From assembly GCA_951804985.1 (NCBI GenBank), contig OX638130.1:121781593-121845592 (forward strand): a stretch of 64,000 nt of DNA, written 5' to 3'. Positions within the stretch are counted from its first letter, which is position 1, and each line of letters begins with the position of its first letter. Origin of the DNA: Dryomyza anilis (Eukaryota; Arthropoda; Insecta; Diptera; Dryomyzidae). The notes under the pieces were generated by a model. The model was not told the DNA's origin and ran no database searches. It worked only from the letters and a program-made list of their open reading frames with translations. A program made the position numbers and the translations under genes. This document shows positions 11,952 to 22,560 of this stretch, piece by piece.

Positions 11952-12844
11952 ATATCTTCACTGTCATGCCAAAGGGGCGAATGTTCATTTTTAAAAATGT
12001 TGAGAAATCAAATGTTAAAGTTTGAAGTGCTTTAAAACTTAGTAAATTTTTTTTTTTTCATTTTTTTTTTTTTGTTATTTTGGTTTATTCATTAATTATT
12101 AAAATGTATATATTATCTTTGAATTTAGACAACTTATGGAGATATAAATACGGATTTTGTGAGGCTATATCCTGCCAAAACACAAATATTTTTGTTTGCT
12201 ATGCTATACCTCTTTATTTGCCCAAGATTAAATAATGACGTAAAGGCATCAATTGTTTTTTTTTTAAAGCACCTATCGATTGGCATCATTATTTAAAAAT
12301 ATTTTGCCAAACATTAATTTTCCATTTGTCATTTGCCAGAAAAATGTATGGCAAAATATTTTTAAGTAATGACGCCAATCGATAGGTGCTTTAAAAATTA
12401 ACAATTAATAATAAAAGAAATTTTAAATATTGAAAATCTTGTCATGCCAAAAGGGCAAATCTTTTCGTTTTTTTGCTACAACTCTTTATTGGTGCAAGAT
12501 AAAATAGTGATGTGAAGGCATTAATTGTTTGTTTTCAAAGCACCTATCGATTGGTATCATTATTTAAAAATAATTTGCCAAACATTTTTCTTGCAAATGA
12601 TAAAAATTAAAAAAAATATTTTAAAATAATGATAATAATCGATAGGTGCTTCAAAAACAAACAATAAATGTCTTGACATCACTATTTTATCCTACACTAA
12701 TATAAAGTTATAGCAAAAAAACGAAAAAATTCGCAATTTTGACAAGATTTTCAATTTTTCGAATTTGATTTGATTTTGTCTTTTATGGCTAGAAATAGCC
12801 AACAAAACCACACACGATTTTGGTATAGCATACTTGAGGAAAAG
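11952..12844 (+). mobile_element. foldback family F, copy A (3' end missing)
   Basis: Begins with the family terminus ATATCTTCACTGTCATGCC, then AAAGGGGCGAATG. A 'head' follows to about 12230, then a palindrome (about 12265-12400, arms around CACCTATCGATTGGCATCAT and its complement). A second palindrome module starts near 12437 with TTGTCATGCCAAAAGGGCGA; its closing end near 12727-12750 is degenerate. The element stops at TATAGCATACTTGAGGAAAA, where the SINE at 12845 begins, and the terminal repeat expected beyond is absent. No coding capacity. Confidence 0.8.
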
Positions 12845-13146
12845 ACGCGGTAGCTCAGTGGTTAGTGCGTTGGACTGCGAGCCGAAAGGTCCCCGGTTCA
12901 AGCATGGACTGGGGCTAACAACATCTTTTCATAGAAACATTTTTCTATACCGCGCTACCTCACGGCAGTAAATGGCAAACCAACGAGAGTAAAACATTGC
13001 CTATGAAAATCTTTCACCCGCCGTTCGGATTCGGCAATAAACTGTCCCACCACTTTGAGTACAAATATAACACGCACAGCTCTAAATGGTGAGAGAGCTC
13101 GGCCTAAGTTCTTGTAGGACTGTAGTGCCAAACTATTATTATTATT
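12845..13146 (+). mobile_element. tRNA-derived SINE, best-preserved head, plus strand
   Basis: The tRNA-like head reads GACGCGGTAGCTCAGTGG (A box GTAGCTCAGTGG), then GCGTTGGACTGCGAGCC (anticodon-arm-like), then CCCCGGTTCAAGCATGG (B box GGTTCAAGCAT). These are the two internal RNA polymerase III promoter boxes. The shared body follows (AACGAGAGTAAAACATTGCC, then GTTCGGATTCGGCAATAAAC, then AGAGAGCTCGGCCTAAG), with an ATT-repeat tail at 13133-13146. Its 5' end abuts the broken end of F copy A. The downstream flank does not resume the F sequence, so insertion was accompanied or followed by a deletion. Confidence 0.85.
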
Positions 13147-14559
13147 TGTACTTTTTGTACCACAATTTGTATATTTTTTAAATTAACAAATGACATCGTA
13201 TTACCGATACGAATGCGTTTTCTTAACAAACATCAAAATACATGTAGGCAGAAAATGGCGGACACCGAGTTTGAACTTTGTATACATGAAGAGTATTGCA
13301 AGAATACTTTTATTTACATCTTATTTCATTTTTTTTTGTTTCTTTTCAAATATCAGTATGTTTAAAAGGACAAATACATACTTCAAACGATGATAAAAGA
13401 GACGTAGATAGAAAATTCTGCTCAACGAGTGCCAACTTCGTATACAAGAAGAATGTTGCAAGAATACATTTATTTAAATCCAATTTCTTTTTTGTTTGTT
13501 TTTAAACATCAATATGTTCAAACGATGGGAAAAGACGGCTGCACAACGTTGCCAACTTCGTCAGTCGATAAATTATCGAATTAAGACGAGTGTTGCGAAC
13601 ATACGTTGTATTTAAATTTGATTAGCATTTTCTGTGTTTCGAAACATAGTTTTAACCAAGTAAATTATTTTATTCAAATGCAATTAAAATTTTATGTTGG
13701 TATTGTAACATATTTATGGTAAATTTGACAGACAATATATTAATGTTTACACGTGAACAAAAATAAATTCAATTTCGATTATAATTTAATTACACTTCAT
13801 TCGTAATATATGTAATATCGTAATATCGTAATATTTTTTAATTAACATATTCAAAAAAATGTTCTGTCTGTGTAATTAAGGTGGTATGTTTGAAATTATT
13901 GCATATTGCATATCTTTGAAAATACAACAAAATTGACTTTTTTTTATTGACATTTAAAAAAAAAATTATATTCATCCCTAGTAGAAATTATTCTGGGGTT
14001 ATGATGGGAAACTAATTATTAAATATTTTTCTTGTCATAAACCGATCAAATACAATCCCAACATATTTCCCGTTTGGCAACAAAAAATCATTAAGCGTCT
14101 TCCTCATGAGATTTATTATTTTTACTCGATTCAAATTTCCCTAAAGGAATAAAATATATAAACACTGTTAGGCAAAATGAAATATTTTAAAACCTAAATG
14201 ACCACTTCTTCAATTCTACAATTCAAATAAGCGTTACTTATAAACTATAACTGTTAAATACACCTAATAAAGCTTATTAAATACTATTTAATATTACAAA
14301 ATTAGAAAATTAAAAATTCTATATTTTATTAATGCGATTAACTAAAGCAACTATTTGTATATTACATATTTATTTTGTAAAACTTTATAATATTTTCACT
14401 TTTATATTCCATGTAAAATCTGTTACAAATCTCAGCATATACTCTGTATTACTTAACATTTTAGCACAAAAGTTTTAAACTTCGTTCCCTTATTTTTATT
14501 ACTCAAATTTTATACCACAATCCGTTTTCATTTTCATTATTTGCAAAATCATTTTTACC
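13147..14559. repeat. AT-rich DNA with a diverged tandem repeat at about 13255-13610
   Basis: Units near 13266, 13427 and 13540 share ACTTTGTATACATGAAGAG / ACTTCGTATACAAGAAGAA / GCCAACTTCGTCAG, then TTGCAAGAATACATTTATTT, with periods of about 160 and 115 bp. From 13610 to 14559 the sequence is AT-rich with ATATCGTAATATCG near 13813 and no gene. Confidence 0.45.
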
Positions 14560-15056
14560 CCCACTAACAAGCACTGCTTACCTAGTAAAAGCACTAATGC
14601 GTCAAGTACAGCGCCATGCCACATAGACCAATTTTATCAGCCAATTAGCCTCCACCAACACCACTCGCAGAAGAAGTAAGATTTTCCTCATCAACTCTAC
14701 AACTATCCTCGTTGAGCCATCCTCGAAAGTGGCGGCATTTCTAGTTGTTCTCCTCCGGCGGCTAATTGCGACGGCTTGTTGCGCAAAATTTCAAGGAATT
14801 CATGGAATTTTATGAACGTTGAAGTGTGATGTAGTGGGTGTTGAAAGTTGTAGATAGTTCCAGTTTAATTGTTGTTGTTATTTCAAAGTGTTGCATTAAA
14901 AAAATAAAAACTTAACTAAAGCTGTAACAATTATTTTTGGTGGTATTTTATGCATTTTAACATTAACATAAATTCGAACAGATATGCGTGATAGATAGTC
15001 ATAGTTCAAATGATGTTCATTTTATTGCAATTTTAAATTCATAAAATATAATTATA
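14560..15056. other. less AT-rich single-copy island, then AT-rich DNA
   Basis: 14560-14780 is noticeably GC-richer (CTCCACCAACACCACTCGC, CTCCTCCGGCGGCTAATTGC). No open frame of note and no repeat partner in the window. Confidence 0.4.
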
Positions 15057-15372
15057 GGGTTTTTTAACAGGGACGCTACAAAAGTAGAGCGACAAAAGTA
15101 GGCCGCTCTTTTGACATTTCTCTTCAGTAAGATTTGCCATTTCATGAGAAAGATATTCGAATTCGAATTTCGGTAGTAAATTTTAATAATTTCGACTCGT
15201 TGTTGGCTCGTATATCTTTCCATCATGAAATGACAAACCTTTCTGAAGAGAAATGTCAAAAGAGCGGCAAGAAATGTGGCGTCGTTTGCAGTCCCTGTCG
15301 CTCTACTTTTGTAGCGTCCCTGTTGAAAAACCCTTGAAAAAAAATGTGTAGCGCTCTTATTGAAAAACCCTT
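15057..15372 (+). mobile_element. foldback element MITE3, copy 1
   Basis: Ends are AGGGTTTTTTAACAGGGACG at the left and the complement of AAGGGTTTTTCAATAAGAGC at the right. Inside, CGCTACAAAAGTAGAGCGAC pairs with GTCGCTCTACTTTTGTAGCG (15297-15316), and CCGCTCTTTTGACATTTCTC with its complement near 15245-15270. It is flanked by TA on both sides. Copy 2 is at 19973-20311. No coding capacity; the whole element could fold into one hairpin. Confidence 0.8.
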
Positions 15373-15596
15373 TAAAAGCTAAGTAATATAAAGAATAAAC
15401 AACATATAAGACATCAATTATGTAAATTTATAACACTACACTGTTGGGCAGTACTTATTTCCTAAATATAAATGTATATTACATAAATAAAAAAACTGAG
15501 TAGACGAAATTCATAGAAGAAAAAAGACATCGTGTTATTTTTATTTAGCTGTGTTCTTCGACTTATTACAAACTTTACACCGAAAAAACACAAAAC
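15373..15596. other. AT-rich non-coding DNA, no feature seen
   Basis: Nothing recognised between MITE3 and F copy B. Confidence 0.5.
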
Positions 15597-16785
15597 ATAT
15601 ATCGTCAATTTGCCAAAGCAAAGGGGCGAATGTGTAATTTGTGCCATTTGAGTTCTTTTACATTTTTATTGGTGCGAGATAAAATAGTGATGTAAAGGCA
15701 TTATTTGTTTGAACGATTGGCAAATATCAAATGGAAAATTAAAGTTTGGAAAATTAATTTTAAATAACAATGCCAATCGATAGGTGTTTTGAAAAGAAAC
15801 AATTAATGCCTTTACAACACTTTTTTATCTTGCACCAATGAAGAGTTACAGCAAAAAAACGAAAAGATTCGCCCTTTTGGCATGACAAGATTTTCAATTT
15901 CTTCGTTTTATTGCTATCACTTATTATTGGTACAAGATAAAATAGTGATGTAAAGGCATTTATTGTTTATTTTCAAAGCAACTATCGATTGGTATCATTA
16001 TTTAAAAATAATTGCCAAACATTTTTCCTTCAAATAACAAATGCCAAATTAATGTTTAGCAAAATATTTTTAAATAATGATGCCAATCGATAGTTGCTTT
16101 GAAAGCAAACAATAAATGCCTTTACATCACTATTTTATCTTGCACCAATAATAATGGCAAATTAATGTTTAGCAAAATATTTTTAAATAATGATGCCAAT
16201 TGATAGGTGTTCTAAAAATAAACAATAAATTCCTTTACATCACTATTTTATCTTGCACCAATAAAGAGTTATAGCAAAAAAACAAAAAGATTCGCCCTTT
16301 TGGCATGAAAAAAATTTCAATTTTCCCAATTTTTTCGTTTTTTGGCTATAACTCTTTACTGGTGCAAAATAAAATACAGGTGTAAAGGTATTAATTGTTT
16401 CTTTTTAAATCACCTATCGATTGGCATCATTATTTAAAAATATTTTTCCAAACATTTTTCCTGCAAATATAAAAGCCAAATTAATGTTTAGCAAAATATT
16501 TTTAAATATTGATGCCAATTGATAGGTGTTTTAAAAACATTACAATATTATCTTGCGCTAATAAAAAGTTATAGCTTAGGATATAGCCTCACAAAATCTG
16601 TAATTATAATTCAGTAAGTTGTTCAAATTCAAATATATTTTATATACGTTACAATAATTGATAAATAAACCTAAATAACACAAAAAATTGAAATTTTTTT
16701 TTACTAATTTTTAAAGTATTTCTAACTTTAAAATTTGATTTCCCAACATTTTTAAAATGCACATTCGGACCTTTGAACATTGGGA
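15597..16785 (-). mobile_element. foldback family F, copy B (extra internal modules)
   Basis: The left end (ATATCGTCAATTTGCCAAAG, then CAAAGGGGCGAATGTG) is the tail-type terminus. The right end (TTTTAAAATGCACATTCGG, then ACCTTTGAACAT) is a decayed head-type terminus. Between them several palindromic modules occur (about 15655-15850, 15915-16150, 16140-16270, 16340-16560), built from GATAAAATAGTGATGTAAAG, CACCTATCGATTGGCATCAT, AAATATTTTGCC and their complements. It is longer than the other copies because module number is higher. Confidence 0.75.
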
Positions 16786-17053
16786 AAAAAATCAATTTTA
16801 TGGTCAAAATTATAAAATGTTTTCAGATTATTATTATTATTTTTTTTGTTGTAATAATGATTTAAAGGAGGTGTTGCTTATATTAAAATGGGAAATAAAA
16901 AAAAATAAAAATGTCGAACTTAAAACCTTATATAAAGTCGAATAATCTGACAGAAAATGTTATAGACTTCAAGATGAAAATACTTTATGGACTGATTCCT
17001 TGGATTTTAGAAAAAAGACTGTAAAATATATTTATATATATTTTTTTAATTCG
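16786..17053. other. AT-rich non-coding DNA, no feature seen
   Basis: No feature recognised. Confidence 0.5.
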
Positions 17054-17580
17054 ATGGGGAAAATCCCTATCGAGTTCGTATCGCTGGATTGTGTACAACA
17101 TAAAAACACTCTTATGTTTGGTTTAAATTATAAAAATTAACTTTATTAATTCACTTTAATAAACAACTTTACTAATAACAAATTCTAACAACTGCTGCAT
17201 GTCCACAATTTAACTTGACAATTATCACACGAGATGCCCTCGACCACTTTACAATCACTACTGAAGTGAAGTACCTCAGAAGCGGCTCCCTCATATACTG
17301 CATGCATCAGTTCGACACGTTTCGACAAGCTTCGACTTGTTTTGAGAACCTTCTACTCGTTTCGTGAATGACGCATGCTATTGGCATCTCATTCGCACTC
17401 TTGTGTTTTAATGTGCTGATCTTCCATCTCTTCTCGCACATTGGTCAGTACGCTGAATGATCTTCCGTCACTTTCTAACACATTGCTTAGTGCGCTGAAT
17501 TGTCTTGCGTCTCATTTATTATTGTTGAATGCTTGCACAGTGGGGCAAATTACCTCTTTTCGTAACACTATGTTCCCCAT
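17054..17580 (-). mobile_element. possible solo LTR or similar element, minus strand
   Basis: A block of different composition from its AT-rich flanks. On the minus strand it carries TGTTACGAAAAGAGG near its start (complement of 17553-17567), a TATA-like TATATGAG (complement of 17290-17297), a TCAGT initiator-like word (complement of 17260-17264) about 35 bases on, and then AATAAA (complement of 17142-17147). That is the order expected for U3-R-U5 of an LTR. Short inverted words ATGGGGAA (17054-17061) and TTCCCCAT (17573-17580) bracket it. I could not identify the left LTR boundary or a convincing duplication, so another element type is possible. Confidence 0.4.
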
Positions 17581-17835
17581 ATAAAAAGTAAATTTAAAAA
17601 AAATTTACTTTTTCCAAAAACACCAATTTTACAAGAGTAAAAGTAAAAAGGTGCAAAATGAAGTAATTTACTTTTATTCACAATTAATATATCATTGTTT
17701 TCCTGTATTTGAAAATAATATATCGCGTGTTAATCCATGTTAATCGTATTCTAAAGTGAAAAATAATTTATCTAAATCGAAATACCTAACTTCAACATGG
17801 TCATATCCATAAGATCCAAATTTAATACGAATTAT
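17581..17835. other. AT-rich non-coding DNA, no feature seen
   Basis: Contains imperfect inverted AAATTTACTTTTTCC-type runs near 17590-17680, nothing else. Confidence 0.45.
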
Positions 17836-18635
17836 TATACCCTACACCTATGAGGTAACTTTGTGCATATATTGTAACGCCCCTTAGGAGGCGTGTCCGG
17901 TATGGAAAAGAATATATATTCTTGATCAGCATCACTACCCGAGTCCGTTTAGCCATGTCCGTCTGTCTGTCTGTCTGTCCGTCTTGCTGTCTTGCTGTCC
18001 GAATACAGAATAACTTGAGAAATACTGATCAGAATGCGATGAAATTTCGTCTCAATATATTTTAGCCAAAAGCATGAACTGAGTTTGAATATGAGCCAAA
18101 TCGGTCAACGGACACGCCCACCTCCCATACAAGTCACTTTTATATAACTCTTTCGGAACTAATAACTGGAAAAGTATTCAAGGTATAGTTATAAAATTTA
18201 AAAGGTATTGTTATAATTCACCTATAAATATGTGCTCCAAAAATGGGCGTGATCCGCCCACTTTTTTTTCATTATTTCCCGGGTTTTCATAGTGGAAATT
18301 TGATCCGTATATTATTAAAATCAAATCTATGAAATATTAGCCTTTCAAAATTTTATATATAGGCGTGGTCCGCCCAATTATATTTTTCAATACTTTTATA
18401 TAATTTTTTTAATTTATGGGGATATAAGACGTAAATTTCTGATTTATGAATAATATTCTGAGGGTGGGGAGGTTCAGCATAATTAAAAACTTTAAAATTA
18501 AGGTATGCAATTAAATATCCCACATTAATATCCCCACCAAAGGTGTAGGGTATTCCATAGTCGGGCCCGACCGACTGTAATAATCCGCCCCATGTGACCG
18601 AACTTACCCATGTGACCTAACTTTCCCAACTCGTT
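17836..18635 (-). mobile_element. dispersed repeat P, copy 2, inverse orientation
   Basis: Reverse complement of the P copy at 8296-9040. It begins TATACCCTACACCTATGAGG, carries (GTCT)n-type GTCTGTCTGTCTGTCTGTCC near 17960 and GGCGTGATCCGCCCAC near 18244, and ends in TGGGAAAGTTAGG-type sequence (complement) at CCCAACTCGTT. Relative to copy 1 it has about 60 extra bases near 18350-18420 (GGCGTGGTCCGCCC), so copy 1 is probably deleted there. Confidence 0.75.
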
Positions 18636-19115
18636 AATGAATGTATCTGTTCCTATCTTCAATATCAATGATATGGAATATGTTAAAATTTTTTCAATAT
18701 AAATATACGTAAAATATTTGATATATTCGTAGGGCACAAAAATTAAATTTTGAAGTTTCTTTGGTTAAATAGGAATTATAAGAAAAGTACAAACATAATA
18801 TAAAAAAAAATTATATACATATCTGCTATGATTCATTACCTATCATTAGACAGTAATTTTATATCGATGTCATATAGTTGGTTTTTGGCCAGAAACTTGT
18901 AATTTTTTTCCAATGTGCTTTGACATGACAGTGACGATATGTATTTGATTTACATCCAAAAGCATATGTATTTATTTTTACTAAACTGATGTAGTTGTTT
19001 TGTATGGAAAATAAGTACATAATTTGACAGCTCATTTTTAAAATCATAAAGATTCAGCGGAAAACTCAATTAGTTGGCAGCACTATGTAGTCTTCTTTTA
19101 TTAACTGATCAGATG
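18636..19115. other. AT-rich DNA with a lone F terminus at about 18911-18942
   Basis: CAATGTGCTTTGACATGAC, then AGTGACGATATG, matches the terminal inverted repeat of family F, but no matching interior is visible to the left. It is probably a remnant of a deleted copy. The rest is AT-rich. Confidence 0.5.
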
Positions 19116-19123
19116 CTTGGGAC
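19116..19123. repeat. 8-bp target-site duplication, left copy
   Basis: CTTGGGAC, repeated exactly at 20652-20659 around the hAT-like element. Confidence 0.75.
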
Positions 19124-20651
19124 AAGGGCTTCGAAATTTCGAGATCCCGGAATTCCGAAGAATATTTGTACCGAAAATCCCGAAATGAAATCCCGTGTAG
19201 AAAATATTAAAACTATAAAATTTTAAATTTGCAATCGTTAGCATATTTTAATTATTTATCAATAGACTTGATGACAAATGTTTGATTTCATGTAAGGATA
19301 CCGCTGCTAGTATTTTTTACAAAACTATATGTTTAATAGTGCAGATCGAAATCAAACTTATATTTTAATATCAAAGTGTAATACGGCCTAAAAGTTACAT
19401 AAAAATTTGATCGAAAAAAATGTCCTGTGCCTAGCAATTAAGATAAATTTAAAAACAAATTCGTATTTTTGTTTTTTTTTTACAATAACAATATCGGAAT
19501 AGGCTCAAAAAATAGAGTTTGAATATATTAATATCCTCCTGAATAATATTCCGGTTTTATCAAATAAAATTACTTTTTTGTTTTTAGTTTTAAACTTCCC
19601 AAATTATACAATTTTAGGAGGACATTAACAGATTTTAACTCTAATTTTTGGAACCTATTCTGATACAAAATACATTTTTATTGCCCTAAACATAAAATTA
19701 TTTTTAAATGTTATTATTTACCTTCAGTTGCAATGCGCGAACGGCAATAAAACATAAACAATATAATGTAATCAGTAAAAATTTAATTATTGGCAGACTT
19801 TAGGATTTTTTTACTATACGTCACAGAAATTGATCGTTAACATATTTGGATTCAGAACTACAAAGAAAGTGAAAAAGTACAATTATATTTGTGACAGGTT
19901 TGACTTGAGAAAATGTAAAATTTTAGTTCTTTTTAAACTTCAAAGACGATGCGCGAACATAAGACAATAATAAAGGGTTTTTCAATAAGAGCGCTACAAA
20001 AGTTTTTTTCAAGGGGTTTCAACAGGGACGCTACAAAAGTTGAGCGACAGGGACAGCAAACGACGCCATATTTCTTGCCGCTCTTTCGATATTTCTCTTC
20101 ACTAAGGCTTGCCATTTCATGATGGAAAGACATACGAGCCAACAACAAGTCGAAATAATTAAAATTTACTACTAAATTCGAATTCGTATATCTTTCCATC
20201 ATGAAATGGCAAACCTTACTGAAGAGAAATGTCAAAAGAGCGGCAAGAAATATGGCGTCGTTTGCTGTCCCTGTCGCTCTACTTTTATAGCGTCCCTGTT
20301 GAAAAACCCTTTAGATTCAATCACTAATTTTTTTAAGCCTACTCCGATCCAAAACAACTTTTTTTAGATGATCAAATATTGATTTAAAGTTTTTTTAACT
20401 TCATCTGCAATACTCAAGCATTATTTACCGACTCAAATTTTTTTGTGATAAACTCTAGCAGCACTATATAAATTAAGATCTTTTACAACTATGGGAAAAA
20501 TATGCCGATCCTACATAATGTGTATAATTTACTTATTTGGTACCTGTAATACAAATTTCAATCATTCGGGATATATCCCGGGATCCCGGGATTATATTTC
20601 TAATCCCGAAAGTCCCGGAATTTCCAAAATGCTTCGGGATTGGAACCCCTA
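19124..20651. mobile_element. hAT-like non-autonomous element with nested MITE3
   Basis: The left end is AAGGGCTTCGAAATTTCGAG. The right end, read inward on the other strand, is TAGGGGTTCCAATCCCGAAG, giving a short loose inverted repeat of the form NAGGGNTTCNAA. It is flanked by the identical 8-bp duplication CTTGGGAC. hAT transposases make 8-bp duplications, which supports this class. Both ends are rich in TCCCGAAAT/ATTCCGGGA words. No transposase frame survives. A MITE3 sits inside at 19973-20311, so it inserted later. Length without MITE3 is about 1.2 kb. Confidence 0.65.
19973..20311 (-). mobile_element. foldback element MITE3, copy 2, nested
   Basis: Left AAGGGTTTTTCAATAAGAGC, right complement of AAGGGTTTTTCAACAGGGAC, flanked by TA. 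Arms pair through GCCGCTCTTTCGATATTTCT, then CTTGCCATTTCATGATGGAA and their complements near 20192-20245. Orientation is opposite to copy 1 at 15057-15372. It lies inside the hAT-like element. Confidence 0.8.
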
Positions 20652-20659
20652 CTTGGGAC
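20652..20659. repeat. 8-bp target-site duplication, right copy
   Basis: CTTGGGAC, identical to 19116-19123. Confidence 0.75.
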
Positions 20660-21589
20660 TGTTTGGATTTATTTGTATAACTCTTTTTGCAGCCATCCGT
20701 CGTGTGCAAAAATAAAACAAAAACAAACCAACAGTTTCTGCTATATGTAGCCAACCAATTTATTTTTACAGCACGAGTAACGAACTTACGTAATTCGTTC
20801 GTCGTATGCCCACACGAATTCCAAATAAAAAAATTCCAAATAAAAAATAAATCATCAATACAGTTTGTGTATTAGGTAGAGAATGAATTTTTAATACATG
20901 GTGTAGTAAAATTAAGTCAACTAAAGACAAATATTTTAAAAACCAACAAAATGTAGTAAATTTACAATTTTTCAAAACAAAGACATAAATGTAGTACGCG
21001 GCAATTTTTTCTGGGTATAGATTACCGAATAGCGATCGATTGAAAAACCAAATGATTTCTAAATTTGGATTGAAGATCAGTTCTTTATTATTTTATTTTG
21101 GTTTATATTTAAGAATACTTTAATAATATAATTTTGAAATTATTTAATGTATTTCTATTTACTTTGTTTATAGCAGTTTTATTAAATTTGATTTTATATT
21201 ATTAGACATTGGGTCATTTTTATCATTGGGGATTATTTCACTGTGAGAACACCCAAATTTAAAAATTTCTGTTTCGGGTGTTATTTATTTTTTGAAGAGC
21301 CTATAATTTGAATTTGATCTGAATTTGACAGTTGTTAATTTGATTTTGAGTAGTATTTCATTGATTTTCATATGGGTTTTGTATATGACAGCATTTTCAA
21401 TTGATTTTATTTATATTTAATTTGGCTATATTGCATTTTTCAAAGTCAAAGAAATCACATAATTCTCGAATTACTTAATTTTTGTTTCTGTAGTTTTTAC
21501 TAAAATATTTTTATCTAGAATATTTTTATAAAATTAAACACTGAAATATATTAGCAGCCAAAACGAAAAATAAACAGTTTCTTTTTTTT
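20660..21589. other. AT-rich non-coding DNA
   Basis: A 15-bp direct repeat AATTCCAAATAAAAA lies near 20818-20849. TTTTTTCTGGGTATAG at about 21005-21020 resembles the end of MITE4 (53123-53215) and may be a lone terminus. Nothing else recognised. Confidence 0.4.
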
Positions 21590-22560
21590 TGTTTTGCTAA
21601 GTTGGCAACAATTTTGCAATTAAGCGGCACTGCAAACAATGGCGACTCCAAGACGCACCTGCTGCCCGCAGATGCCGGCTGGAAGTGCTTCCATGAGAAG
21701 TGATTCTACGCATATTAATAATAATTTCGCTATTAAATGAGGCGCACGCCCAAGCGCAGGTGTAAACGATTTAAAAACACCGTCTGTCGCATGTTGGCCG
21801 ACAACATTTTTTCATTGTTAAATGTTTTTGCAACATTTTTTTTAGCTTAAAATCAACACGAGGCGCATTAAAACACGCAGCCAACTGGACGCTAAACGTG
21901 CAGACAAGTCTAAAAGACAGACGAAAGGACAGACCGACAGACAGAGGACCACCATGCAACAGATTCCGTTTTAACGCCTCATTAACTTGACGCCATTCTG
22001 CGCCATCGCTGCCGTCTCGAGTCCTGCAAAAACGACTCCCAACCGTTCCGAACGCACCCGGATAGTTATAATAATTTAGCTATTTCAGCGGCTTAATTAC
22101 GTGCCACATTTCACTTTTAGCACACAAACGTCGAGCACGACGAGGACTACAACGAAGAGCACAACAACGAAAGGATGCGCCGCGACACGCCGCACAAGAT
22201 ACAGCGCCAGAGCCGCGACAAGGATGCGCGTTGTCTTGAGTCGCCGCCACCATCAAGTCAATGCAACAGAAAAAACTCTTTCTTGCTTTCTCCAGCACCC
22301 AAGTATCCGACAACAGTCAACCCAGCCAGGTATTTATTTTAACGACCACGAGCCAATATAAATGCCGCAATCCTTGGAGGACCTCGCTAAAGGGGTGGCT
22401 TTCAATACTGCCCCACTCTCCCCTCTGGTTGCGGTTAAGATTCATAAACAATTTATGTTTATGGCTTGGTTGGTATAACACGGCGATTCTTCTGATGATG
22501 ATGATAATACGCAGACAGTGACCGAGTTTGTAAGGTAACCAACTGCATTTTGTAAAAACA
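21590..22560. other. less AT-rich single-copy island
   Basis: Contains GC-richer stretches (near 21625-21690, 21980-22060, 22130-22260). Frames of 77-86 codons on both strands overlap and are low-complexity (Thr/Arg-rich), so I do not call a gene. GATGATGATGATAATACG lies near 22493. Possibly conserved non-coding DNA. Confidence 0.4.

Noticed and set aside
12845..12920. Possible functional tRNA gene
   Set aside because: A- and B-box words are present, but the acceptor stem does not close, and the sequence continues into a body shared by other copies. It is the head of a SINE.
17960..17990. Independent (GTCT)n microsatellite
   Set aside because: It is an internal part of repeat P; the same position in the copy at 8296-9040 carries the complementary GACA-type run.
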